Source: Auanema rhodensis (Eukaryota > Nematoda > Chromadorea > Rhabditida > Rhabditidae). Taken from it: a DNA stretch of 64,000 nucleotides. Positions 52,801 through 64,000 of the stretch are shown in pieces. Each line of letters begins with the position of its first letter. The first letter of the stretch is position 1. The stretch spans positions 1,488,001-1,552,000 of the forward strand of contig OZ059894.1 in NCBI GenBank assembly GCA_964057225.1, read 5' to 3'. The position numbers and the translations under genes are program-made. Below the pieces are notes generated by a model that did not search any database, was not told where the DNA came from, and saw only the letters and a program-made list of their open reading frames with translations.

Positions 52801-53355
52801 TTGAGTTTCCATGTACACTCAACATAGCTTCCAAAAACATTTTGACAAAAATTTTTTCGAAAAATTTCAAAATAATTTAGCAGAAAGTAGATGTTTTTAG
52901 ATTCCTTTTTTTAAGGCAAAGACGATGGACAATGTTATTCAACGAAAAAATTAATTCTTCAGGGTGAAAATCGAGGATATAAGTGTGAACTTATATCAGT
53001 TGATATCTCGGTGCATTTTTAAGCTAGCGCAAATCTGATAACACAGATCGACGCAGCTTGAAAATCCGCATCGAATGCACTATACTACATTGAGGAACGC
53101 TTAATACAAAAATTAGTTATGATCGTTTGAAAAATGATGCATTAGTGTATGTTGAGTTTCCATGTACACTCAACATAGCTTCCAAAAACATTTTGACAAA
53201 AATTTTTTCGAAAAATTTCAAAATAATTTAGCAGAAAGTAGATGTTTTTAGATTCCTTTTTTTAAGGCAAAGACGATAGACAATGTTATTCAACGAAAAA
53301 ATTAATTCTTCAGGGTGAAAATCGAGGATATAAGTGTGAACTTATATCAGTTGAT
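49846..53355. repeat. Block with a 5-monomer spacing of the GGCGAAG class
   Basis: Monomers at 49846 and 51601 share eight markers: G91A, G143T, A173T, G230A, T259C, A265G, A279T and T339G. They lie 1,755 bp (five monomers) apart, with near-consensus monomers between. The monomer following 51601 has A128T (GAATAATG). The same succession, T339G and then A128T, recurs at 60727-61428, 26 monomers to the right. Confidence 0.78.
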
Positions 53356-55461
53356 ATCTCGGTGCATTTTTAAGCTAGCGCAAATCTGATAACACAGATC
53401 GACGCAGCTTGAAAATACGCATCGAATGCACTATACTACTTTGAGAAACGCTTAATACAAAAATTAGTTATGATCGTTTGAAAAATGATGCATTAGTGTA
53501 TGTTGAGTTTCCATGTACACTCAACATAGCTTCCAAAAACATTTTGACAAAAATTTTTTCGAAAAATTTCAAAATAATTTAGCAAAAAGTAGATGTTTTT
53601 AGATTCCTTTTTTCAAGGCAAAGACGATGGACAATGTTATTCAACAAAAAAATTAATTCTTCAGGGTGAAAATCGAGGATATAAGTGTGAACTTATCTCA
53701 GTTGATATCTCGGTGCATTTTTAAGCTAGCGCAAATCTGATAACACAGATCGACGCAGCTTGAAAATCCGCATCGAATGCACTATACTACATTGAGGAAC
53801 GCTTAATACAAAAATTAGTTATGATCGTTTGAAAAATGATGCATTAGTGTATGTTGAGTTTCCATGTACACTCAACATAGCTTCCAAAAACATTTTGACA
53901 AAAATTTTTTCGAAAAATTTCAAAATAATTTAGCAAAAAGTAGATGTTTTTAGATTCCTTTTTTCAAGGCAAAGACGATGGACAATGTTATTCAACAAAA
54001 AAATTAATTCTTCAGGGTGAAAATCGAGGATATAAGTGTGAACTTATCTCAGTTGATATCTCGGTGCATTTTTAAGCTAGCGCAAATCTGATAACACAGA
54101 TCGACGCAGCTTGAAAATACGCATCGAATGCACTATACTACTTTGAGAAACGCTTAATACAAAAATTAGTTATGATCGTTTGAAAAATGATGCATTAGTG
54201 TATGTTGAGTTTCCATGTACACTCAACATTGCTTCCAAAAACATTTTGACAAAAATTTTTTCGAAAAATTTCAAATTAATTTAGCAGAAAGTATATGTTT
54301 TTAGATTCCTTTTTTCAAGGCAAAGACGATGGACAATGTTATTCAACGAAAAAATTAATTCTTCAGGGTGAAAATCGAGGATATAAGTGTGAACTTATAT
54401 CAGTTGATATCTCGGTGCATTTTTAAGCTAGCGCAAATCTGATAACACAGATCGACGCAGCTTGAAAATACGCATCGAATGCACTATACTACTTTGAGAA
54501 ACGCTTAATACAAAAATTAGTTATGATCGTTTGAAAAATGATGCATTAGTGTATGTTGAGTTTCCATGTACACTCAACATAGCTTCCAAAAACATTTTGA
54601 CAAAAATTTTTTCGAAAAATTTCAAAATAATTTAGCAAAAAGTAGATGTTTTTAGATTCCTTTTTTCAAGGCAAAGACGATGGACAATGTTATTCAACAA
54701 AAAAATTAATTCTTCAGGGTGAAAATCGAGGATATAAGTGTGAACTTATCTCAGTTGATATCTCGGTGCATTTTTAAGCTAGCGCAAATCTGATAACACA
54801 GATCGACGCAGCTTGAAAATCCGCATCGAATGCACTATACTACATTGAGGAACGCTTAATACAAAAATTAGTTATGATCGTTTGAAAAATGATGCATTAG
54901 TGTATGTTGAGTTTCCATGTACACTCAACATAGCTTCCAAAAACATTTTGACAAAAATTTTTTCGAAAAATTTCAAAATAATTTAGCAAAAAGTAGATGT
55001 TTTTAGATTCCTTTTTTCAAGGCAAAGACGATGGACAATGTTATTCAACAAAAAAATTAATTCTTCAGGGTGAAAATCGAGGATATAAGTGTGAACTTAT
55101 CTCAGTTGATATCTCGGTGCATTTTTAAGCTAGCGCAAATCTGATAACACAGATCGACGCAGCTTGAAAATACGCATCGAATGCACTATACTACTTTGAG
55201 AAACGCTTAATACAAAAATTAGTTATGATCGTTTGAAAAATGATGCATTAGTGTATGTTGAGTTTCCATGTACACTCAACATTGCTTCCAAAAACATTTT
55301 GACAAAAATTTTTTCGAAAAATTTCAAATTAATTTAGCAGAAAGTATATGTTTTTAGATTCCTTTTTTCAAGGCAAAGACGATGGACAATGTTATTCAAC
55401 GAAAAAATTAATTCTTCAGGGTGAAAATCGAGGATATAAGTGTGAATTTATATCAGTTGAT
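53356..55461. repeat. Trimeric unit in two tandem copies (1,053 bp each)
   Basis: The trimer 53356-54408 is repeated as 54409-55461. The order is: C62A with A85T, G91A, G230A, T259C, G291A and A342C; the same right-half markers without C62A or A85T; then C62A with A85T, A173T, A219T, G237T and T259C. The third monomer of copy 2 differs by C337T. Two of the three monomers carry G291A, which changes AACGAAA to AACAAAA and loses a CpG. Confidence 0.85.
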
Positions 55462-58400
55462 ATCTCGGTGCATTTTTAAGCTAGCGCAAATCTGATAACA
55501 CAGATCGACGCAGCTTAAAAATCCGCATCGAATGCACTATACTACATTGAGGAACGCTTAATACAAAAATTAGTTATGATCGTTTGAAAAATGATGCATT
55601 AGTGTATGTTGAGTTTCCATGTACACTCAACATAGCTTCCAAAAACATTTTGACAAAAATTTTTTCGAAAAATTTCAGAATAATTTAGCAAAAAGTAGAT
55701 GTTTTTAGATTTCTTTTCTCAAGGCAAAGACGATGGACAATGTTATTCAACGAAAAAATTAATTCTTCAGGGTGAAAATCGAGGATATAAGTGTGAACTT
55801 ATATCAGTTGATATCTCGGTGCATTTTTAAGCTAGCGCAAATCTGATAACACAGATCGACGCAGCTTGAAAATCCGCATCGAATGCACTATACTACATTG
55901 AGAAACGCTTAATACAAAAATTAGTTATGATCGTTTGAAAAATGATGCATTAGTGTATGTTGAGTTTCCATGTACACTCAACATAGCTTCCAAAAACATT
56001 TTGACAAAAATTTTTTCGAAAAATTTCAAAATAATTTAGCAGAAAGTAGATGTTTTTAGATTCCTTTTTTTAAGGCAAAGACGATGGACAATGTTATTCA
56101 ACGAAAAAATTAATTCTTCAGGGTGAAAATCGAGGATATAAGTGTGAACTTATATCAGTTGATATCTCGTTGCATTTTTAAGCTAGCGCAAATCTGATAA
56201 CACAGATCGACGCAGCTTGAAAATCCGCATCGAATGCACTATACTACATTGAGGAACGCTTAATACAAAAATTAGTTATGATCGTTTGAAAAATGATGCA
56301 TTAGTGTATGTTGAGTTTCCATGTACACTCAACATAGCTTCCAAAAACATTTTGACAAAAATTTTTTCGAAAAATTTCAAAATAATTTAGCAAAAAGTAG
56401 ATGTTTTTAGATTCCTTTTTTCAAGGCAAAGACGATGGACAATGTTATTCAACAAAAAAATTAATTCTTCAGGGTGAAAATCGAGGATATAAGTGTGAAC
56501 TTATCTCAGTTGATATCTCGGTGCATTTTTAAGCTAGCGCAAATCTGATAACACAGATCGACGCAGCTTGAAAATACGCATCGAATGCACTATACTACTT
56601 TGAGAAACGCTTAATACAAAAATTAGTTATGATCGTTTGAAAAATGATGCATTAGTGTATGTTGAGTTTCCATGTACACTCAACATTGCTTCCAAAAACA
56701 TTTTGACAAAAATTTTTTCGAAAAATTTCAAATTAATTTAGCAGAAAGTATATGTTTTTAGATTCCTTTTTTCAAGGCAAAGACGATGGACAATGTTATT
56801 CAACGAAAAAATTAATTCTTCAGGGTGAAAATCGAGGATATAAGTGTGAACTTATATCAGTTGATATCTCGGTGCATTTTTAAGCTAGCGCAAATCTGAT
56901 AACACAGATCGACGCAGCTTGAAAATACGCATCGAATGCACTATACTACTTTGAGAAACGCTTAATACAAAAATTAGTTATGATCGTTTGAAAAATGATG
57001 CATTAGTGTATGTTGAGTTTCCATGTACACTCAACATAGCTTCCAAAAACATTTTGACAAAAATTTTTTCGAAAAATTTCAAAATAATTTAGCAAAAAGT
57101 AGATGTTTTTAGATTCCTTTTTTCAAGGCAAAGACGATGGACAATGTTATTCAACAAAAAAATTAATTCTTCAGGGTGAAAATCGAGGATATAAGTGTGA
57201 ACTTATCTCAGTTGATATCTCGGTGCATTTTTAAGCTAGCGCAAATCTGATAACACAGATCGACGCAGCTTGAAAATCCGCATCGAATGCACTATACTAC
57301 ATTGAGGAACGCTTAATACAAAAATTAGTTATGATCGTTTGAAAAATGATGCATTAGTGTATGTTGAGTTTCCATGTACACTCAACATAGCTTCCAAAAA
57401 CATTTTGACAAAAATTTTTTCGAAAAATTTCAAAATAATTTAGCAAAAAGTAGATGTTTTTAGATTCCTTTTTTCAAGGCAAAGACGATGGACAATGTTA
57501 TTCAACAAAAAAATTAATTCTTCAGGGTGAAAATCGAGGATATAAGTGTGAACTTATCTCAGTTGATATCTCGGTGCATTTTTAAGCTAGCGCAAATCTG
57601 ATAACACAGATCGACGCAGCTTGAAAATACGCATCGAATGCACTATACTACTTTGAGAAACGCTTAATACAAAAATTAGTTATGATCGTTTGAAAAATGA
57701 TGCATTAGTGTATGTTGAGTTTCCATGTACACTCAACATTGCTTCCAAAAACATTTTGACAAAAATTTTTTCGAAAAATTTCAAATTAATTTAGCAGAAA
57801 GTATATGTTTTTAGATTCCTTTTTTCAAGGCAAAGACGATGGACAATGTTATTCAACGAAAAAATTAATTCTTCAGGGTGAAAATCGAGGATATAAGTGT
57901 GAATTTATATCAGTTGATATCTCGGTGCATTTTTAAGCTAGCGCAAATCTGATAACACAGATCGACGCAGCTTAAAAATCCGCATCGAATGCACTATACT
58001 ACATTGAGGAACGCTTAATACAAAAATTAGTTATGATCGTTTGAAAAATGATGCATTAGTGTATGTTGAGTTTCCATGTACACTCAACATAGCTTCCAAA
58101 AACATTTTGACAAAAATTTTTTCGAAAAATTTCAGAATAATTTAGCAAAAAGTAGATGTTTTTAGATTTCTTTTCTCAAGGCAAAGACGATGGACAATGT
58201 TATTCAACGAAAAAATTAATTCTTCAGGGTGAAAATCGAGGATATAAGTGTGAACTTATATCAGTTGATATCTCGGTGCATTTTTAAGCTAGCGCAAATC
58301 TGATAACACAGATCGACGCAGCTTGAAAATCCGCATCGAATGCACTATACTACATTGAGAAACGCTTAATACAAAAATTAGTTATGATCGTTTGAAAAAT

Positions 58401-58971
58401 GATGCATTAGTGTATGTTGAGTTTCCATGTACACTCAACATAGCTTCCAAAAACATTTTGACAAAAATTTTTTCGAAAAATTTCAAAATAATTTAGCAGA
58501 AAGTAGATGTTTTTAGATTCCTTTTTTTAAGGCAAAGACGATGGACAATGTTATTCAACGAAAAAATTAATTCTTCAGGGTGAAAATCGAGGATATAAGT
58601 GTGAACTTATATCAGTTGATATCTCGTTGCATTTTTAAGCTAGCGCAAATCTGATAACACAGATCGACGCAGCTTGAAAATACGCATCGAATGCACTATA
58701 CTACTTTGATAAACGCTTAATACAAAAATTAGTTATGATCGTTTGAATAATGATGCATTAGTGTATGTTGAGTTTCCATGTACACTCAACATAGCTTCCA
58801 AAAACATTTTGACAAAAATTTTTTCGAACAATTTCAAAATAATTTAGCAAAAAGTAGATGTTTTTAGATTCCTTTTTTCAAGGCAAAGACGATGGACAAT
58901 GTTATTCAACAAAAAAATTAATTCTTCAGGGTGAAAATCGAGGATATAAGTGTGAACTTATCTCAGTTGAT
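54058..58971. repeat. 7-monomer higher-order repeat in two tandem copies (2,457 bp each)
   Basis: The seven monomers 54058-56514 are repeated in order as 56515-58971. Slots: C62A/A173T/A219T/G237T; C62A/G230A/G291A/A342C; G230A/G291A/A342C; C62A/A173T/A219T/G237T/C337T; G56A/A217G/G230A/C251T; G91A; G7T (ATCTCGTTGC). The G7T monomers at 56164 and 58621 are exactly 2,457 bp apart. This unit overlaps the older trimer, so it formed after it. The slot-7 monomer of copy 2 has extra private changes (GATAAAC, GAATAATG, GAACAATTT). Confidence 0.88.
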
Positions 58972-60375
58972 ATCTCGGTGCATTTTTAAGCTAGCGCAAA
59001 TCTGATAACACAGATCGACGCAGCTTGAAAATACGCATCGAATGCACTATACTACTTTGAGAAACGCTTAATACAAAAATTAGTTATGATCGTTTGAAAA
59101 ATGATGCATTAGTGTATGTTGAGTTTCCATGTACACTCAACATTGCTTCCAAAAACATTTTGACAAAAATTTTTTCGAAAAATTTCAAATTAATTTAGCA
59201 GAAAGTATATGTTTTTAGATTCCTTTTTTCAAGGCAAAGACGATGGACAATGTTATTCAACGAAAAAATTAATTCTTCAGGGTGAAAATCGAGGATATAA
59301 GTGTGAATTTATATCAGTTGATATCTCGGTGCATTTTTAAGCTAGCGCAAATCTGATAACACAGATCGACGCAGCTTAAAAATCCGCATCGAATGCACTA
59401 TACTACATTGAGGAACGCTTAATACAAAAATTAGTTATGATCGTTTGAAAAATGATGCATTAGTGTATGTTGAGTTTCCATGTACACTCAACATAGCTTC
59501 CAAAAACATTTTGACAAAACTTTTTTCGAAAAATTTCAGAATAATTTAGCAAAAAGTAGATGTTTTTAGATTTCTTTTCTCAAGGCAAAGACGATGGACA
59601 ATGTTATTCAACGAAAAAATTAATTCTTCAGGGTGAAAATCGAGGATATAAGTGTGAACTTATATCAGTTGATATCTCGGTGCATTTTTAAGCTAGCGCA
59701 AATCTGATAACACAGATCGACGCAGCTTGAAAATCCGCATCGAATGCACTATACTACATTGAGAAACGCTTAATACAAAAATTAGTTATGATCGTTTGAA
59801 AAATGATGCATTAGTGTATGTTGAGTTTCCATGTACACTCAACATAGCTTCCAAAAACATTTTGACAAAAATTTTTTCGAAAAATTTCAAAATAATTTAG
59901 CAGAAAGTAGATGTTTTTAGATTCCTTTTTTTAAGGCAAAGACGATGGACAATGTTATTCAACGAAAAAATTAATTCTTCAGGGTGAAAATCGAGGATAT
60001 AAGTGTGAACTTATATCAGTTGATATCTCGTTGCATTTTTAAGCTAGCGCAAATCTGATAACACAGATCGACGCAGATTGAAAATACGCATCGAATGCAC
60101 TATACTACTTTGATAAACGCTTAATACAAAAATTAGTTATGATCGTTTGAATAATGATGCATTAGTGTATGTTGAGTTTCCATGTACACTCAACATAGCT
60201 TCCAAAAACATTTTGACAAAAATTTTTTCGAACAATTTCAAAATAATTTAGCAGAAAGTAGATGTTTTTAGATTCCTTTTTTTAAGGCAAAGACGATGGA
60301 CAATGTTATTCAACGAAAAAATTAATTCTTCAGGGTGAAAATCGAGGATATAAGTGTGAACTTATATCAGTTGAT
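57568..60375. repeat. 4-monomer unit duplicated at the end of the 7-monomer repeat
   Basis: The last four monomers of the second 7-monomer copy (57568-58971) are repeated as 58972-60375, 1,404 bp later. The private GATAAAC, GAATAATG and GAACAATTT changes of the 58621 monomer are shared by the 60025 monomer. This event is therefore younger than the 7-monomer duplication. The right half of 60025 has reverted to consensus-type sequence. Confidence 0.85.
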
Positions 60376-62130
60376 ATCTCGGTGCATTTTTAAGCTAGCG
60401 CAAATCTGATAACACAGATCGACGCAGCTTGAAAATCCGCATCGAATGCACTATACTACTTTGAGAAACGCTTAATACAAAAATTAGTTATGATCGTTTG
60501 AAAAATGATGCATTAGTGTATGTTGAGTTTCCATGTACACTCAACATTGCTTCCAAAAACATTTTGACAAAAATTTTTTCGAAAAATTTCAAAATAATTT
60601 AGCAAAAAGTAGATGTTTTTAGATTCCTTTTTTCAAGGCGAAGACGATGGACATTGTTATTCAACGAAAAAATTAATTCTTCAGGGTGAAAATCGAGGAT
60701 ATAAGTGTGAACTTATATCAGTTGATATCTCGGTGCATTTTTAAGCTAGCGCAAATCTGATAACACAGATCGACGCAGCTTGAAAATCCGCATCGAATGC
60801 ACTATACTACATTGAGAAACGCTTAATACAAAAATTAGTTATGATCGTTTGAAAAATGATGCATTAGTGTATGTTGAGTTTCCATGTACACTCAACATAG
60901 CTTCCAAAAACATTTTGACAAAAATTTTTTCGAAAAATTTCAGAATAATTTAGCAAAAAGTAGATGTTTTTAGATTCCTTTTTTCAAGGCGAAGACGATG
61001 GACATTGTTATTCAACGAAAAAATTAATTCTTCAGGGTGAAAATCGAGGATATAAGTGTGAACTGATATCAGTTGATATCTCGGTGCATTTTTAAGCTAG
61101 CGCAAATCTGATAACACAGATCGACGCAGCTTGAAAATCCGCATCGAATGCACTATACTACATTGAGGAACGCTTAATACAAAAATTAGTTATGATCGTT
61201 TGAATAATGATGCATTAGTGTATGTTGAGTTTCCATGTACACTCAACATAGCTTCCAAAAACATTTTGACAAAAATTTTTTCGAAAAATTTCAAAATAAT
61301 TTAGCAGAAAGTAGATGTTTTTAGATTCCTTTTTTTAAGGCAAAGACGATGGACAATGTTATTCAACGAAAAAATTAATTCTTCAGGGTGAAAATCGAGG
61401 ATATAAGTGTGAACTTATATCAGTTGATATCTCGGTGCATTTTTAAGCTAGCGCAAATCTGATAACACAGATCGACGCAGCTTGAAAATCCGCATCGAAT
61501 GCACTATACTACATTGAGGAACGCTTAATACAAAAATTAGTTATGATCGTTTGAAAAATGATGCATTAGTTTATGTTGAGTTTCCATGTACACTCAACAT
61601 TGCTTCCAAAAACATTTTGACAAAAATTTTTTCGAAAAATTTCAAAATAATTTAGCAAAAAGTAGATGTTTTTAGATTCCTTTTTTCAAGGCGAAGACGA
61701 TGGACATTGTTATTCAACGAAAAAATTAATTCTTCAGGGTGAAAATCGAGGATATAAGTGTGAACTTATATCAGTTGATATCTCGGTGCATTTTTAAGCT
61801 AGCGCAAATCTGATAACACAGATCGACGCAGCTTGAAAATCCGCATCGAATGCACTATACTACATTGAGAAACGCTTAATACAAAAATTAGTTATGATCG
61901 TTTGAAAAATGATGCATTAGTGTATGTTGAGTTTCCATGTACACTCAACATAGCTTCCAAAAACATTTTGACAAAAATTTTTTCGAAAAATTTCAAAATA
62001 ATTTAGCAGAAAGTAGATGTTTTTAGATTCCTTTTTTTAAGGCAAAGACGATGGACAATGTTATTCAACGAAAAAATTAATTCTTCAGGGTGAAAATCGA
62101 GGATATAAGTGTGAACTTATATCAGTTGAT
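60376..62130. repeat. GGCGAAG-class monomers and neighbours
   Basis: Monomers at 60376, 60727 and 61429 share G230A, T259C, A265G and A279T with those at 49846 and 51601. A173T occurs in 60376 and 61429, and G143T in 61429 only. The 60727 copy has A217G and T339G, and is followed by an A128T copy at 61078. The 61780 monomer is G91A but otherwise near-consensus. Confidence 0.78.
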
Positions 62131-64000
62131 ATCTCGGTGCATTTTTAAGCTAGCGCAAATCTGATAACACAGATCGACGCAGCTTGAAAATCCGCATCGA
62201 ATGCACTATACTACATTGAGAAACGCTTAATACAAAAATTAGTTATGATCGTTTGAAAAATGATGCATTAGTGTATGTTGAGTTTCCATGTACACTCAAC
62301 ATTGCTTCCAAAAAAATTTTGACAAAAATTTTTTCGAAAAATTTCAAATCAATTTAGCAGAAAATATATGTTTTTAGATTTCTTTTTTCGAGGCAAAGAC
62401 GATGGACAATGTTATTCAACGAAAAAATTAATTCTTCAGGGTGAAAATCGAGGATATAAGTGTGAATTTATATCAGTTGATATCTCGGTGCATTTTTAAG
62501 CTAGCGCAAATCTGATAACACAGATCGACGCAGCTTGAAAATCCGCATTGAATGCACTATACTACATTGAGGAACGCTTAATACAAAAATTAGTTATGAT
62601 CGTTTGAAAAATGATGCATTAGTGTATGTTGAGTTTCCATGTACACTCAACATTGCTTCCAAAAACATTTTGACAAAAATTTTTTCAAAAAATTTCGATA
62701 TAATTTAGCAAAAAGTAGATGTTTTTAGATTCCTTTTTTCAAGGCGAAGACGATGGACAATGTTATTCAACGAAAAAATTAATTCTTCAGGGTGAAAATC
62801 GAGGATATAAGTGTGAACTTATATCAGTTGATATCTCGGTGCATTTTTAAACTAGCGCAAATCTGATAACACAGATCGACGCAGCTTAAAAATCCGCATC
62901 GAATGCACTATACTACATTGAGAAACGCTTAATACAAAAATTAGTTATGATCGTTTGAAAAATGATGCATTAGTGTATGTTGAGTTTCCATGTACACTCA
63001 ACATTGCTTCCAAAAACATTTTGACAAAAATTTTTTCAAAAAATTTCAAAATAATTTAGCAAAAAGTAGATGTTTTTAGATTCCTTTTTTCAAGGCAAAG
63101 ACGATCGACAATGTTTTTCAACGAAAAAATTAATTCTTCAGGGTGAAAATCGAGGATATAAGTGTGAACTTATATCAGTTGATATCTCGGTGCATTTTCA
63201 AGCTAGCGCAAATCTGATAACACAGATCGACGCAGCTTAAAAATCCGCATCGAATGCACTATACTACATTGAGAAACGCTTAATACAAAAATTAGTTATG
63301 ATCGTTTGAAAAATGATGCATTAGTGTATGTTGAGTTTCCATGTACACTCAACATTGCTTCCAAAAACATTTTGACAAAAATTTTTTCAAAAAATTTCAA
63401 AATAATTTAGCAAAAAGTAGATGTTTTTAGATTCCTTTTTTCAAGGCAAAGACGATGGACAATGTTATTCAACGAAAAAATTAATTCTTCAGGGTGAAAA
63501 TCGAGGATATAAGTGTGAACTTATATCAGTTGATATCTCGGTGCATTTTTAAGCTAGCGCAAATCTGATAACACAGATCGACGCAGCTTAAAAATCCGCA
63601 TCGAATGCACTATACTACATTGAGAAACGCTTAATACAAAAATTAGTTATGATCGTTTGAAAAATGATGCATTAGTGTATGTTGAGTTTCCATGTACACT
63701 CAACATTGCTTCCAAAAACATTTTGACAAAAATTTTTTCAAAAAATTTCAAAATAATTTAGCAAAAAGTAGATGTTTTTAGATTCCTTTTTTCAAGGCAA
63801 AGACGATCGACAATGTTTTTCAACGAAAAAATTAATTCTTCAGGGTGAAAATCGAGGATATAAGTGTGAACTTATATCAGTTGATATCTCGGTGCATTTT
63901 CAAGCTAGCGCAAATCTGATAACACAGATCGACGCAGCTTAAAAATCCGCATCGAATGCACTATACTACATTGAGAAACGCTTAATACAAAAATTAGTTA
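62131..64000. repeat. Most divergent monomers, with a dimeric pattern at the right end
   Basis: The 62131 monomer has 11 changes from consensus, several private (C185A, T220C, G234A, A260G). The 62482 monomer has eight and 62833 has nine. From 62833 onward all copies share G56A and G91A, and as far as they are visible A173T, G206A, G230A and T259C. Within this group a dimer is seen. Monomers 62833 and 63535 carry G274C with A284T (GATCGAC, GTTTTTC), and monomers 63184 and 63886 carry T16C. The last copy is cut by the window end. Rising divergence can mark approach to an array edge or a separate subfamily. Confidence 0.82.
63886..64000 (+). repeat. Partial monomer cut by the window end (115 bp)
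   Basis: It covers monomer positions 1-115 with T16C, G56A and G91A, as in the 63184 monomer where they overlap. It is truncated by the window, not by a biological break. Confidence 0.95.

Larger units (their letters stand above)
1..64000. repeat. Satellite DNA array, 351-bp monomer, whole window
   Basis: The motif ATCTCGGTGC recurs every 351 bases from the first base (1, 352, 703, 1054, 1405 and so on) to 63886. This gives 182 full monomers and a 115-bp partial copy. All copies have the same orientation, with no inversion, spacer, transposon or unique sequence between them. By hand count, example monomers differ from the consensus at 0 to 11 of 351 positions. Every reading frame is closed within each monomer by stops, so the array does not encode a conserved protein. 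It is about 68% A+T. Family knowledge: long homogeneous arrays like this usually form centromeric or pericentromeric heterochromatin. That location is inferred here, since no flanking sequence is visible. A B chromosome, a sex chromosome or subtelomeric heterochromatin is also possible. The whole window lacks genes. Confidence 0.98.

Noticed and set aside
1-64000. CRISPR array
   Set aside because: Repeats are direct and regular, but the 351-bp unit is continuous with no variable spacers. Unit length and divergence pattern are those of satellite DNA, and no cas genes are present.
1-64000. Tandem gene family, rRNA spacer repeats, telomeric repeats or tRNA/5S clusters
   Set aside because: No conserved open frame, no rRNA or tRNA-like segment, no Pol III A/B box pair and no short telomeric motif was seen. 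The monomer does not resemble 5S genes or histone genes.
1-64000. Transposon or LTR origin
   Set aside because: I found no terminal inverted repeats at monomer ends, no target-site duplications, no polymerase or transposase remnants and no poly-A tail. The internal 10-bp dyad is not at any boundary. Derivation of the monomer from an old element cannot be excluded but has no support here.

Overview
The whole 64,000-base window is one uninterrupted tandem satellite DNA array. A 351-bp monomer is repeated head to tail in one orientation: 182 complete monomers plus a 115-bp partial monomer at the right end. I found no protein-coding gene, RNA gene, transposon, CRISPR array or unique sequence on either strand. 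Neither end of the window reaches the edge of the array. The window happens to open exactly where I placed monomer position 1, so that register is arbitrary.

Organism: long arrays of this kind with layered higher-order duplications are typical of eukaryotic centromeric or pericentromeric heterochromatin. The consensus monomer is about 68% A+T (112 G/C of 351). It keeps 12 CpG dinucleotides where base composition predicts about 9, so it is not CpG-depleted. That argues mildly against a heavily CpG-methylated genome and fits many insects and other invertebrates. It is weak evidence, and I do not recognise the satellite family or the species.

Layout, with monomer starts as boundaries. 1-4212: 6- and 8-monomer repeat units. 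5266-16499: a 10-monomer (3,510-bp) higher-order repeat in three copies plus a tail. 17904-22466: a class with CTACTTT at monomer 81-87, with a trimer amplified to a tetramer. 24222-30890: a class creating a GTTAAC site. 29487-35102: classes with GCTTGATAC or GATTGTTT. 35103-37910: a 6-monomer pattern. 37911-45633: 4-, 2- and 10-monomer patterns. 45634-49845: dimers and trimers. 49846-53355: a 5-monomer spacing. 53356-60375: nested 3-, 7- and 4-monomer duplications. 60376-62130: a class with GGCGAAG. 62131-64000: the most divergent monomers and a dimeric pattern.

Monomers are about 97-100% identical to the consensus by hand count on examples. Length is almost fixed: only three 1-bp insertions in the window, all in the same T-tract. 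Each monomer carries a 10-bp inverted repeat with a 10-nt loop, a cluster of roughly 10-bp-phased A/T tracts, and a partial CENP-B-box-like match. The array has clearly been shaped by repeated unequal exchange and local conversion. I see no sign of a new gene-encoded system; the interest lies in the array's structure.
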